Positions 46,401-58,850 of a stretch of 64,000 nt of DNA are shown piece by piece. The position numbers were made by a program, and so were the translations under genes. A model generated the notes under the pieces. That model did no database searches. It was not told the DNA's origin and saw only the letters and a program-made list of their open reading frames with translations. Source of the DNA: Mesotaenium endlicherianum (taxonomy: Eukaryota > Streptophyta > Zygnematophyceae > Zygnematales > Mesotaeniaceae); assembly GCA_009602735.1 (NCBI GenBank), contig WELA01000694.1:394986-458985 (forward strand). The letters are read 5' to 3'. Every line of letters begins with the position of its first letter. Positions within the stretch are counted from its first letter, which is position 1.

Positions 46401-49195
46401 ACTTCAGAGGGCATTTGTTGACGGAGGGGCGTCACATACTTTTATCCACAAGGACTTAGGTAAGCGGCTAAGGCTCCCTACTGTCACCCAAGGAAATAGA
46501 AAAATATTCCTTGGAGATGCCTCAAGTATCCCGAGAGGAGTTATGTCCAAGCCTATTGAGGTACAGTTAGGTTCTGGCATTGCAGTTCTAACTGAAACGC
46601 TTACATTTGAGGTACTCAACACTGGCTTTTATGATCTCGTGCTAGGCAGGTCCTGGCTTAATAGACATCAAGCTGAAGTGTGTTGGAGCAGAGGTACAGT
46701 TAAAGTGAGAGGAGCCAGTGATGGGCAGACTGACTTGGCACCCACCAGTGCTCTTCCTCTTGTCCTGTGTGGATGGCAGCTGAAGGAAAAGAAGAGGCTT
46801 CCAGAAGGATGCAAGTTGTTGAATGCAATGGAGTTCGTCAAAAGCTGGAACCAGAATGGAGATAGAATGTTCTGTCTGCTGCTAAGAGAGGTACCTCCTC
46901 AACCTGAAGAAGTGGTGGAGAAAAAGGTAAGCCCTCCGGAGCTACCTGCTGCTGCAAAAATTGTTGCTCAGTACACGGATGTATGTAATATGCCTCCAGG
47001 ACTACCCCCGAAAAGAGAAGTAGATCATAGGATTGATTCACTACCTGGGAGTCAACCACCCTGGCAATGCACTTATGGCTTGTCTTATGTGGAGAGTGAG
47101 GAGTCGAAAACACAGATTGCAGAGCTTAAAGAATATGGTTATATCTCTCCCACTAAATCACCTTACGGCGTACCCATCCTATTTGTTAAGAACAAGGATG
47201 GCAGTATGCGGATGTGTGTGGATTACAGAGCTCTGAACAGAATTACAATAAAGAACAAGTATGCTTTACCCAGAATCGAGAACTTGCTTGTTACCCTGTC
47301 TGGTGCTAAGGTGTTTAGTAAGATTGATCTTAAGAGTGGTTATCATCAAATCAGAATTGCTGAGGGGGATGAACACAAGACTGCCTTCCGCACACGTTAT
47401 GGACACTATGAGTTCAACGTGATGCCATTTGGACTGACTAATGCTCCTGCGACCTTCATGGGTGCTATGAATGACATTTTCAGACCTTATTTGGATAAGT
47501 TTGTGCAGGTTTTCCTAGACGATATTTTAATTTTTTCTAAAGATGAAGCTCAGCACACGGAACACTAAAAAACAGTCACGGACACGCTGAGAAGAAATCA
47601 CTTATATGCTAAAATGAGCAAGTGTGATTTCTTTAAAGAAAGTATTGAATTCTTACGTCATGTTGTCAATAAAGAAGGCATCAGTGTGGATCCTAAGAAA
47701 GTCCGAACCATAAGGGACTGGCCAGTACCCCAGTCTGTCTATGAAGTTAACTCCGTCCTCGGGTTGGCTAACTACTATAAGAGATTCATTGAGAATCATT
47801 TTACAAAGGCCAGTAAAATGACTGACCTTACTAAGAAAGACATAGGGTATGTGTGGGGGGAAGAGCAGCAACCTGCCTTCCAACCCCTTAAAGATGCTCT
47901 TCGTTCTGCCCCAGTGCTAGCCGTGTATGACCCCAGCAAACCAGTGCAGGTGGTTATTGATGCCTCTGACTTTGCCATGGACGCTATTTTGTTGCAGCCT
48001 AGTGACAAAATCGCAAAGGATGGTAAGGTACGGCAGGAGTGGCATCCTGTATTGTATGAGTCTAGGAAATTTAACCCTGCCGAGATTAATTAATCAGTGC
48101 ATGATAAAGAGCTGCTAGCTATCATTCATGTACTCAAACAGTGGAGAGCATACTTACATGGTAAAGCTTTAAGGTGATTACAGATCATCTAGCTCTGACT
48201 CACTTTCAGAAGAAGTCCAAGCTGTCAAGGAGGGAGAACCGCTGGAGCCAGATGCTGGAGCAATTTCAAGTCCAGATTGACTCCAAACCAGGGAAATTGA
48301 ATCCTGCTGATGCACTCTCTAGAATACCTGACTTGCAAGAAAGAAACCTTAGTCAGCATGCTGTAGATAAAGTCCTGTGTGCACTCACTTCACTAAAGGT
48401 GAAAAAGTCATTCCTTGAACAACTTAGGAAAGCCTACCTTTCTGACCCAACATTTGAGCCCAGCCCCACTACCGGTATGTGTCGTGCTACTGCACTCGGG
48501 TATAAGCTTAAGGGAGGGGTCTGGGTGACTGAAACCACTTCAGGCAGGCTGAAGCTGGTCGTTTCTAATAACGTGGAAATAAGGTCCCTTTTACTAAGTC
48601 AAGCACATGACAGTTTACTGGGTGGGCATTTGGGGCAGGCCAAAACTGTTGGCAAACTGGCAAAACATTATCATTGGGAGAAATTACCTCGGGAGGTCTT
48701 GAAATACGTTAAGTCCTGTGACCAGTGTCAAAAGAATAAGTCTAGGCACACACAACCGGGGGGCCTCTTACAACCGCTGCCCATCCCAGCTGGCCGCTGG
48801 GAAACAATATCCATGGACTGGGTGGTCACACTGCCACGAACTGCCAATGGGCATGATTCGATACTGGTAGTCGTGGATAAATTGACAAAAATGGTCATTT
48901 TCATCCCCACAACTGTCAAAGTAACTGCACTCGAAACAGCGAGACAGTTCTACAACCATGTAGTATGCCAATATGGGCTACCCTCTAACAGGTCGGTTAC
49001 TTGTCCAACCGGGACCGGTCCCCGCTGTCCGAGAAGGCGACCCTGAGGAATATGAGGTTGAGGAGATTTTAGACGTGCGCTCGGTCCGTCGATCGTCTAA
49101 ATATGTCATGAAGTACCTCATTCAATGGAAGGGTTACGATGCCTCTGGGGACACTTGGGAATTTAAAGACCATTTGACTAATGCCAAAGGACAGT
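46400..49195 (+). pseudogene. Element C pol remnants (fossil)
   Basis: Protease ([15 protein letters not shown]), RT ([34 protein letters not shown]), RNase H (VVIDASDFAMDAILLQ), integrase zinc region and core start ([17 protein letters not shown]) and chromodomain ([18 protein letters not shown]) are present and highly similar to element A. The copy is broken. Confidence 0.83.
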
Positions 49196-49405
49196 TAGTG
49201 TGCGAGAGCGAGAAAGTGATAGTTATGTGAACCCTAAGTGTCAGCATAGTGACATAGGGGACAGCCTGGCCCACATAAAGCACCTTTAGCTGAAGGAAAA
49301 AGGGCCTCGCACAGCCATACATCACTTAACACACCTGAAAACACATTCATACGTTTATGTCTAGCGCACCGCAACTACGTCAACTCCTAGCAATCACCCT
49401 GTAAG

Positions 49406-51197
49406 GTAAACAGGAACGAATATACCATACTAATACAAACCCACTCCCCTCCTGCAACTTCTAGGACAAAGGTCGATATCCTAGTAACTTGTGCCCTGGT
49501 TACATGTGCAGGATGGCTCCCACCACACAAAAGGAGGACAGAAAGCGCAAGGCAGAAGAAGCCAGGAGGACAATGGAGCAATACCAGAAGGAGCTGGCGG
49601 CGACGTCCCTCACCAGGAGAGAACAAGAAAAGGTCCGCNAGGTCCGCAAACAACAGGAGGCGGCAGAAGAAGCATAATGGAAGAAGGATCAGGAAGCAGA
49701 AAACCTCAGGAAAGCTGAGGAGGAGAGACAGAAGAAACAACAAGAAGAAGCGGCAGCGGCAGAGGAGGAGAGAAGGAAAAAGATTGAAGCGGACAGACAG
49801 AAGAGCTTGGCCACTTACAGGTATACTGTGGTGGATGGCCAAAACTTTGATAACCTGAAAATAGCATTGCTGGCAGCCCAAGAGATCAACAAGCTGCAAC
49901 AGACAACATTCCTACAGAGGGAAGGGACTGCAGCACTGGATAGGTACATTGAGACACACACTAGTGTGGTCCTCTACGAGGATTATGCCAAGATGATGGG
50001 CTATACAGCAGAGCAGGCCCGGTACCTTGCTGATGATTCAGAGAACAAGCCAGTCCCAGTATCGGGAATAGTGGGAGATCAAAGACTCATTAGTATGGTG
50101 AGCATGCGGCCCGATAGCTTTAAGGATACGGTATTCTACCTCACACTATTGCCAGCTTACAATGAAGTTGAAAGAAGGAGCTGGGAGTACTTGGCCAGGG
50201 AAGCGGGACAGCAGGTGTTCTCTCCCCACTGGTTCCCATGTAAACTGAGAAACGCTGAGCATGGACCCCAGTACTACCAGCAGCCAACAGACTGGAGGTG
50301 GATGACCGTCACAAACAAAAAGTAGGGGTGTGACCGAGCCCAACCAGACGATTTCCACTATGGCCTAGACGGCTACCTCATCCTGCCACCTCACATTGCC
50401 CCTTGGGACCCCAGGCTGAATGGCTGCCTGAGCAATATGAATGCAGAGACCAAAGAGCACAGGAGGAGGGGGAAAGACTACTTCTCTAAGGAAAAGCATG
50501 CCGTCGTCAAATGGGCGAAGAATACAGGCCGGATGGATATCAGCAATCTGAAAGCCAAGCAACCTCCAGCGCGCCCTAAGAAAGGGAGATCAGTAGACTA
50601 CTCCATGTCTACCAAAGAGCAGGACGACTTAGTTGACGAGACTCCTACTCTCTCAGAGGAGGAGGATGAGGGGGATGAGGAAGAAGAACAAGGCAGAGGA
50701 GAAGCATCAGGAGCTGGTACTCAGGAGACCCAGGGGCAGGCAGGGGCACTTTTTAAGGAACCAAGATCAGGTATATGGAATGTGATCCCCGTCATGGAGG
50801 CAACTGCACCCCGCACTCGCTCCCCCAGTCCACCTGCCCAAGCAGGGGAAGAAGCTGATCTGACTGTACTTGGCAACAGATACAGGCAGAAATCCCCAAA
50901 GGACAGGGGTTTCAGAAGAGGGCCACGCGGGGTGGCCAAAGATATGCCGGCCTCCCCTTCGCTTAGGGACACGTACCTCTTGCCAATGTATTTCAACATC
51001 CTACTGGAATGCGTGTCTATGTGGGGATCAACACCCAAGTGGGTAAAGAGCAGGCTACCATCCTTCGTTCTCCTCGAGGTCTAACTTTGGAACAAACGGG
51101 GTTCATTAGAAGGCCTGCTGACAGACCTAGAGGGCTGTCCAGATCTAGGTCCAGATCTCCGTCTCTTGATCTTGAAGCCCCAGGAACAACCCCCTAA
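49406..51197 (+). pseudogene. Element C ORF3 with leader (fossil)
   Basis: The leader has GTAAAC donor-like and cag acceptor-like sites at 49406 and 49511. ORF3 starts at 49513 (MAPTTQKEDRKRKAEEARR) and ends with the same RS-type tail (GLSRSRSRSPSLDLEAP). The conserved central region is kept. A single N at 49639 flanks a repeated aggtccgc, suggesting an unmerged assembly overlap. Confidence 0.8.
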
Positions 51198-51599
51198 GGT
51201 GACAGGCTGAAGAGGCAGTCAGTGGGGGAGGCTGGTCAGGTTCAGGTCCCTTAATTAAGATTTTTGCAATTTAATGTTGTTGAGGCGATTGGCCCGAGTT
51301 ATTAAAAGGGACCCCGCGGCTGCCCGAAAGAGTGGAAGACCCTCCAATGACACTTATGATGCAAGAAATCAGCAAGGAGTGAAAGCAAGACTCTCCCCGG
51401 CTGAAAAAGAAGCTCTCATGACGGCTGGACTATGCTTTTATTGTAAGGAAAAGGGCCATCGTGCACTCTCATGCCCCAAAAAGTTGTCAAAAAAAACGGA
51501 CAGCGCCGGTAGGCCAGGAGCCTACCACCCCAAGACCCTCTTCACGAGAAGACAACAAGCCACGTGAGGTGGAGACCCCCGTTGAAGACGACGTTCCAG

Positions 51600-54500
51600 C
51601 CCCAATGAGTTTGAGAGAATACCTTGGAGGAGAGAAGGTCCACATCTTAGTGGATAGCGGACGTCAAGGCAACTTCATCGCTGCAGATTTTGCCACCAAG
51701 CACGGTATTGCTATGCAAACTCTTGACCACAACGAGGAGATTATGATGCCTGACGGATTTTCCTATACTATCCCTTCCAAGAAGACGTACCCCTTGGCAC
51801 TCTCTATCAAGTCCTTCAAGGATAGAGTAGTGTTCTCCCCCATGCAATTGGGCAAGTACGACGTCATCCTAGGGACGCCTTGGTTGACCAAGCACAACCC
51901 CCAAGTTGATTGGAGGACCGGTACTATCAAGATCAAGAATGACATCACTTCAAGAATCTGTATTTTGTGCGCAGTCTAGAATATCCAGACCCAAGACATC
52001 AAGACTCCGGCACACGAGATACTATTGTCCGCCCTCCAACTCAAGAGACTTGTGAGGAAGGGATACGAGCTTTTTTTGACCATGATCACGCCAAAAGACA
52101 TCAAAAAAGACATTGAGAGTCAAGAAGGCAGCCCCCTTCCCAAGGAGATACAAGAAGTCTTAGAAGACTACAAAGAAGTATTCTCCCCGGAATTGCCCAA
52201 GGGCTTACCCCCCAAGAGATTCGTAGACCACAAGATAGAGTTGGAGCCCGGAAGCAAGCCCATCTCTCGGCCTACGTTCAAAATGTCATACACGGAGCTA
52301 GACGAAGTCAAGAAGCAAATCAAGGAGCTACTGGAGCATGGCTTCATTCAACCTAGCAAGTCGCCATTTGGAGCCCCGGTGCTATTTGTCAAGAAGAAAG
52401 ATGGTACCTTGAGGATGTGTGTGGACTATCGCGCCCTCAACAAGATGACCATCAAGAATCGATACCCGCTGCCGCGCATGGATGAGCTCATGGACCGGCT
52501 GGTTGGAGCCAAGTACTTCACGAAGATTGACTTACGGAGCGGCTACCACCAGATTCGCATCNAGCATCGCTGAACTTGACATAAAGAAGACGGCATTCGG
52601 GACAAGATAGGGACATTTTGAGTTCATGGTCTTGCCATTTGGTCTCACCAACACGCCAGCAACTTTCATGACTATGATGAACACCATATTTCAGCCCATG
52701 TTGGACAGATTTGTGGTGGTATTCATCGATGACATCCTTATCTACAGCAAGACCCTTGAAGAGCATGCGAGACACTTGAAAGAAGTCCTCGAAGTATTGA
52801 AGCAAAACAAGCTATTTGCGAAGGAGTCAAAGTGCGAGTTTGCCAAACAAGAAGTGGAGTTCCTAGGTCTCCACGTGACTGCTGATGGCATCAAGATAGA
52901 CCCCAAGAAGACCACGGTGGTGGAGGAATGGCCAACCCCCACGACCGAGAAAGAACTCCAATCTTTCTTGGGATTTGCCAATTGGTACAGGAGATTCATC
53001 CAGAGCTTCTCGCACATAGCAGCCCCCCTCACGGATCTACTCAAGAAAGACGAGCCATATATTTGGACCCAGAAAGAGGAGGAAGCATTCCAACAACTGA
53101 AGCAAAGATTGACGACATCCCCGGTGCTCACACTCCCAAGTCCAAACCCAGATTGGCCCTTCCACGTCATCACCGATGCATCTTCCTATGCAATTGGAGA
53201 AATCCTGCTTCAAGACCAAGGCAAGGGACTGCAGCCCATTGCCTACGAGTCAAGGAAGCTAAATTCGGCCGAGCAAAATTATACAACCACGGAGCGAGAG
53301 ACGTTGGCGATTGTACATTCCTTGAAGGTTTGGCGCTGCTACGTTGAAGGACGCAAGGTGCTGGTCACTATGGACCACGAATCGTTGAAGCACCTCCAGA
53401 CGCAGCCGTATCTCTCAAGGAGACAAGCAAGATGGAGCGGATACTTGCAACAATACAACATCACGATTCAATACCAGCCCGGCAAGACAAACCCGGCTGA
53501 CCCCCTCTCAAGACTGCAATTCAACGCAGTGATGACATCCCTGAAGACAGATCTGGAAGCTCAATTTTTAGCCGCCTATGAAAGAGACCCTTACTACAAA
53601 AACGGAGAAGCAGCCTTGAACCCATACAAGAAGCAAGAAGGCAATTATTGGGTGAGGCAAGACACGGGCCAGAGATGTGTTTCTAATGACTTAGACCTCC
53701 AACTCTTGCTTCTACGAGAAGCACACGACAACCCTCTTGGAGGACACTTTGGAATCCTAAAGACCACAGGCGTTCTAGCCAGGACTTATTGTTGGCAAGA
53801 CATGTCTAAGCAAGTCAAGGAATACTGCAGGAGCTGTGACACATGCCAAAGTGTCAAGCCATCGTCACAAAAGGCGGGAGGACTCCTCCAACCACTACCA
53901 ATCCCCAAAAGACAATGCACGGACATCTCAATGGACCTTATCGTGGACCTGCCCGTGACACCTCGAGGCCATAATGCAATACTCACGGTGGTGGACAGGC
54001 TTACCAAGATGGCTCATTTTATTCCCACGACGACTAAGGCTACAGCACCACAACTTGCAAGACTCATCTTTGACAACATCTTCCGACTCCATGGACTACC
54101 ATCAAGAATTGTGTCGGATAGAGATCCAAGATTCACAAGTCATTCTGGGAAAAATCTCTTCAAGAACTTGGGTACATCGCTGGATATGTCCACTGCCTAC
54201 CACCCGCAATCAGATGGGCAAACCGAGCGTATGAATTGTACCCTNTTTCTAAAGACCTCTCTACTGGCCTACGTATCATCTCTGGAGCAAGATTTGGACA
54301 TGTACTTGACCCCCATGGAGTTTGCCTACAACAACACGACGCAGGCCTCTACCCAAGAGTCCCCATTCTTCCTCAACTATGGCTTCCATCCAACCACGCC
54401 GCTGAGCTTCACGGCTGGCCATGATGAAAAAACCGCAGCAACAGATTTTATGGAGACATTAGAAGCGGCCCTTACAGCAGCAAATAAAGCTCTACAACAG

Positions 54501-54600
54501 GCGCAAGATGCTCAAGCAAGAGTCGCAAACAGGTCCATTAGAGTAATTACGTACAGAGTGGGTGACAACGTGTTACTATCATCCAAAAATAGTGGATAAT
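51600..54600 (+). pseudogene. Element D pol: protease to integrase (fossil)
   Basis: RT ([38 protein letters not shown]), RNase H (VITDASSYAIGEILLQ, TTTERETLAIVHSLKVW), integrase zinc region (GGHFGILKTTGVLARTY, CDTCQSVK) and core (ISMDLIVDLPVTPRGHNAI, SDRDPRFTSH, AYHPQSDGQTERM) are evident. Codon use is GC-richer than in the A family. The element is broken. Confidence 0.85.
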
Positions 54601-54764
54601 CATTTGGAGTACAAAGTGGAAGATATAGTGGCTATGAGAAATTTCAGGAGACAGCAGCAATAATCAAGTGGAAAGGATATCCAGATTCGGAGAATAGTTG
54701 GGTGGCGGCGCGCTACCTTGACAAAGTACAGAGAAAGTTGAAGCGATTCCATGCCGCCAACCCC

Positions 54765-55662
54765 CATCTTGGACCAGCCCCAAGTCTCTATACTAGAAGC
54801 CCAAAGACTTCAGGGAGGCAGCCTGCCACCATCAAGAAGTAGCAGAAGACCCCTTGGAGGCAGCCTGCAAGAACAAGAAAGAGGAAAAATTGACATTAGA
54901 CGCTCTTCTCTTCTCGCAGTTTCTGGACAGAACACTAAAACTGCTATTGGTGATAGGTCTTTACATAATTTTTTTTGAAAATTTACTTGGATGTAGTCCA
55001 TGAATAATCGGTCATTTAGAGTCCAAGTTTGCTCAATTTGAAGCATTGGTGAGAGAAATATGATGCTCTAAGTAGAAGGGGGTCAGGCTGCTGGCATTGT
55101 TAGGGCAGAATATGCCTTCTGACATTGTGCCCTCTCCTGAACTTGGAATGCTCTGAAACTCAAGACTCTGGTAGAATATCTTACAACGCCCAGTTTGAGA
55201 CTTAGTTTGCAAAATTTGGAGAAGCATAGAAGGACTTATGATTTTCAGAAGTTTCTGCACAGATTTGGAGGAGTGCCTACTCTCTCAGCTCTCCACGACA
55301 CTCCAAACATTAGAATGCTCTCAAATTTAGTGACCCGGTAGAGTCTTTTAACGCGGTCCGTTTGGCACTGAAATTTCGAGATTTGGGGCAGTTTTATGGA
55401 TGCTATGAGTTTTTGAATTTTTGGCAGATTCTGGGCCAACTTGTACAATTTTCTTTATCATCAAGGAGTAGGCTAGCCAATAAGGTCACACCACCCACGA
55501 CCTTGCCTAGTCTACCTTACATGTGTAGCACCTGACTTGGCGCCTTGGACTAATCCTCTTCACATGTGTGGCATCTGACTTGAAGCTGTTGACTAGTCTG
55601 CTCCACATGTGTAAGACCTGACTTGACGCGCCGAGACGTCGCTTTTTCTGTCAGGGGGGTGA
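54765..55662 (+). other. Element D noncoding region before the 3' LTR
   Basis: No coding homology. It contains several similar phrases (acatgtgtag/tgg/taag with acctgacttg, 55520-55630) and ends in the purine run aggggggtga before the LTR. Confidence 0.5.
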
Positions 55663-56164
55663 TGTTGTGACTTGAGTTATAATATATTAGTTTGCATATA
55701 TTTTAATGTTTTCAAATATATTTGGAGTAGTATTGTGTGGATTCAAGTGTGAATAGGTACTCTAGTGACTTGGTTCATGTCCTTTGAACCTTTAAAGGCA
55801 TTTCGAAGTTAGAGGAAGGACTTAGAAGAACTCCATGTGGCAAAAGTCAAATGTGCCATTTTTAGGTCAAAAGGACATGTGTACATTATTCTGGAAAGAG
55901 GTGGCAGGTTTTGGGATGTGTTGGGTGCCAACACATCAACATACATCTTCCTAGAAATTACTCATGTAGCGATTATATAAACAAGAGCTAGAACATAGAA
56001 AGACATTGAAGAATCACTCTTGTACGTGCCAAATTCCAGAAATACATAAATTTTCAAGAAGTCATCTCTCTTTCAAGAAGCTACCACTTGTGTTCAGAGA
56101 TCCTTGTCTTGAATAGATAAAGTATTCCATTTTACTAAGTACTTCATCCATCTGTTTCACTACA
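55663..56164 (+). repeat. Element D 3' LTR (502 bp)
   Basis: It starts TGTTGTGA and ends TCACTACA, a short imperfect inverted terminus. A TATATAA box is at 55974-55980. Confidence 0.72.
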
Positions 56165-56816
56165 GAAGGCCAAGCAACCTCCAGCTTGTCCCAAAAAAGG
56201 GCGGTCAGTAGATTTCTCCATGTCTATTAGGGAGCAGGATGACTTAGTGGACGAGATCCCTACCCTCTCAGAGGAGAAATATGAGGAGGATGAGGAAGAA
56301 GAACATGGCGAAGGAGAAGCATCAGGAGCTGGTACTCAAGGGACCCAGGGGCAGGCAGAAGCAGGGACTTCTAGGACGCCAAGATCAGGTGTATAGAATG
56401 TGATCCCGGTCATGATGGCAACAGGACCCCGCACTCGTTCCCCCAGCCCACCTGCCCAAGCAGGGGAAGAAGCTGATTCGACTGTTCTTGGCAGCAGAGG
56501 AAGGCAAGAATCCCAAGAGAACAGGAGTACCAAAAGAACAACATGCGGAGTAGTTAAAAATATGCTGGCCACCCCCTTCAGTCAGGGACGTGTGCCTCTT
56601 GCCAATGTATTTCAGCATCCTATCGGAATGTCTGTTTATGTGAGTATCAACACCCCGGTGGTTGAAGAGCAGGGTACAATCCTCCGTTCTCCTCCAGGCC
56701 CAACTTTAGAGCAAACAAGGTTCTTTAGAAGGCCAACTGACAGACCTAGAGGGCTGTCCAGGTCTAGGTCCAGATCTCAGTCCCCTGATCCTGAAGCCCA
56801 AGGAACAACCCCTTAA
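56165..56816 (+). pseudogene. Element B ORF3, right part (fossil)
   Basis: Matches the C-terminal third of element A ORF3: the basic PKKGRSVD phrase, the acidic block and the RS-type tail (GLSRSRSRSQSPDPEAQ). The part is separated from 43654-44316 by elements C and D. Confidence 0.78.
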
Positions 56817-57049
56817 ACATCAAAACCATTCTCCAGTCAAACCTTGCTGGAGGTCTCTCTCTTTGCATCCCACAATGAAAGTGGACTGATGGTGGAGGTA
56901 ACAGTTCCCTAACACCAGTGATCCCCACAGCTAGGCAGCAATGTTGAAGCAAAAGGCAGACGGTGGGGGGGTTAATTCTGTTAGTTTCTTGACCAGATAA
57001 TTTTACAATCTAATGTTGTCGAGGCGACAACAATTCAAGCTGGAGGCAT

Positions 57050-57763
57050 TGTAATGAATCAAATTATAGGTAGATATTATATTCATTTAAATTCAATAGT
57101 TGAGTAAGTTTAGTACTTTTGTCAACATTCAGTCTGCTGGACTTTATATAAGTATCAGTTTGATGACTCAGCCGAGAGCAGCAGACTGAAGTCAACTAAA
57201 GTCAGCTTGCTGACACATTCTTTGACAGCCAGCTGACTTCCGTACTCGGTAGCAGCGAACTGCCTAGACATGCGTCTAAGTGTGATATGCTAAATGGATG
57301 TCCAGATGACATCCTTATGATGGATGGCGATTCGGGATGATGGGAGATGGCGGTGGATTTGGTTAATCGATGTCCTGCCAACGTGATTAACTCCCGGGTA
57401 GGCGGTGCCATCGCACTTGCTGTTGAACAGTAAACTCATTCCATGTACATATGCTAGGTATTGCTCTCGAGTTTGGCATTCGAAAACAAGGCCAACTCTC
57501 TTGTACAGCTTACTGAGAGATATCTGAATCCAAGGCGAGAAGCCACTGATATGCACTGTCTTCTAGCCTTGCTTATGTATGAGTTTACTGATTGCATCAT
57601 TGATGCTAGTTTACTTGCATTTGACTTGCGAGTATTATCCATTGCTAGTGGTGTCGTCTTTTGCTGTTTAATCAATTTAGCAAAAAATACCATAAAGATT
57701 CCTTGCTGATATAAAGATCTTCATTATTTGTTAAGCGCCAATGTGGTAAGTCGTTTCATTTCA
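57050..57763 (+). repeat. Element B 3' LTR
   Basis: A full-length A-family LTR preceded by gtcgaggcgacaacaattcaagctggagg. It shares diagnostic variants with the LTR at 38391. Confidence 0.82.
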
Positions 57764-58850
57764 GCGAGTCCAAATTCCGTGTTGCGCTGCTTCCGCACGC
57801 ACACGATCTTTTGGTGACCCGCCTTGCCGCAATAGGTGCAGTTGCCTGGCTTGCCGTTCTGCGCCAGAGTGCAGTCTTGACGTGTGTGGCTCGTCTCCCC
57901 ACATGCCCAGCAAGTGTCGTTTGTTGTCGCAGCCATGGAGATAAGGTCACGTTGAGCGTTGTGAGACTGCGTCTCTGCAGGCAGCTGCGAGCACTGCGGC
58001 TGCTGCTGATGGCGTGCAGGTGTGGGGCAAGCTGTCGACGATGGTGCCACCGGGACCTCGTGTCTTACGCCCGTGGATGCAAGGCCTATACGGTTGCTGA
58101 TGTTGCTCCGTGCGGCGGCCAAGCTTTGCTTCTCGACAGAGAGGTATGCGTCCTCCAGGGTGTATTCGGAGCCGATGTGGTAGATGGAGGGAGCGATGGC
58201 TCTCTCTCTCAGACGTGGCTCGCCAGCTTGTAGGAAGATCCCCGCGGTCTCTCGATTGGTGACGGTGTCAACGTCTCGGCGGAGGTGCGTCAGGCAACGG
58301 TACATCATTCAAATCGTCTCGTTCTAGCGTTGGAAGAAGTGGTGCAGCACGTACACCTTCCCTTTGGTTGTGGCCTGGAACTCCTTCCTGAGGACGGCCT
58401 AGAAGGCCTTGACCGGATCTGCGAGGAGGGTCTCCACTGGGGGGTCCCCCAAAAGCTCGATGCGTGCGTAGATTTTGGCACCCTTCTCACGGAAGGTGTC
58501 ACGAGCCTCGTAGAGGAGGTAGCGCATAAGCGTATAAAACACGTCACGCTTAGTGAGCGTGGGCGTCTTAAGCTTTGCAGTCACAAACTCAGCCTCGAAG
58601 TCTGAGATTGTGTCGTCCAGATCACATGTTCCTGGCCTGCCGCTAAAGCGGAAGAGGGAGGACCTGTCAGTCTTGACCTCGTAGTCACTTGCCATGGGAT
58701 ACCAGGAATCGTAGCGAGCCCACTGGGAAGGTGGCTCAGGGACAACTACAGATCGTAGGAGTGCTGGCTGTTCCCCTTCAGAAGGTTCAGTGACAGTGCT
58801 GAGATCTGAGTCCGAGTCTTCGCCACTAATCCCTTTGTAATAAAGCTAAT
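57764..58850 (-). mobile_element. Retroelement E gag relic (fossil)
   Basis: Minus-strand gag-type sequence contains LFRFSGRPGTCDLDDTISDF and, downstream, YTLEDAYLSVEKQSLAAARS. Two CCHC knuckles follow, CWACGETSHTRQDC and CTYCGKAGHQKIVC. An ATG at 58695 is likely near the start, preceded by an acidic in-frame stretch. The relic ends at the element B LTR, so B probably inserted into it or recombined beside it. Pol is absent. It is broken, with a few breaks; the family is not certain (Ty3/gypsy or Ty1/copia). Confidence 0.65.

Larger units (their letters stand above)
44317..51288 (+). mobile_element. A-family chromovirus copy C, inserted in B ORF3 (fossil)
   Basis: 5' LTR 44317-45038, primer site 45040-45051, gag from 45073, protease/RT/RNase H 46400-48330, integrase about 48370-48985, chromodomain 49030-49190, ORF3 49513-51197. 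The right end abuts element D at about 51288 and no 3' LTR is seen there. It is broken, with roughly ten breaks, and is closer to A than B is. Single N characters at 46082 and 49639 mark assembly joins inside it. Confidence 0.8.
51289..56164 (+). mobile_element. Ty3/gypsy element D, distinct family (fossil)
   Basis: Parts: gag zinc knuckle (CFYCKEKGHRALSC, about 51434-51475), protease (ILVDSGRQGNFIAADF), RT, RNase H, integrase, chromodomain-like region (IKWKGYPDSENSWVAARYL, about 54667-54723), a noncoding stretch and a 3' LTR (55663-56164). No 5' LTR is seen; the left edge abuts element C. It is broken, with roughly eight breaks. Single N characters at 52562 and 54245 lie inside. On the right it is followed directly by ORF3 sequence of element B, so it was inserted in that ORF3. 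Confidence 0.8.
38391..57763 (+). mobile_element. A-family chromovirus copy B with nested insertions (fossil)
   Basis: The outer LTRs 38391-39110 and 57050-57763 share variants not found in A or C (gtcaacattcagtctgct, catgcgtctaagtg, ccttatgatggatggcgattcg, ggttaatcga), so they are taken as a pair. Left internal part 39111-44316 holds gag, RT, integrase, chromodomain and the start of ORF3. Right internal part 56165-57049 holds the end of ORF3 and the 3' untranslated part. Between them lie element C (44317-51288) and element D (51289-56164); a solo LTR sits in gag (39693-40612). B is broken, with roughly fifteen breaks. It is older than A. No matching target duplication was found. Confidence 0.72.

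Noticed and set aside
51900-56160. CRISPR array or bacterial origin
   Set aside because: No regular direct repeats with spacers anywhere; all genes are eukaryotic.
57811-58233. Plus-strand Arg/Leu-rich ORF
   Set aside because: Antisense shadow of the relic E gag.
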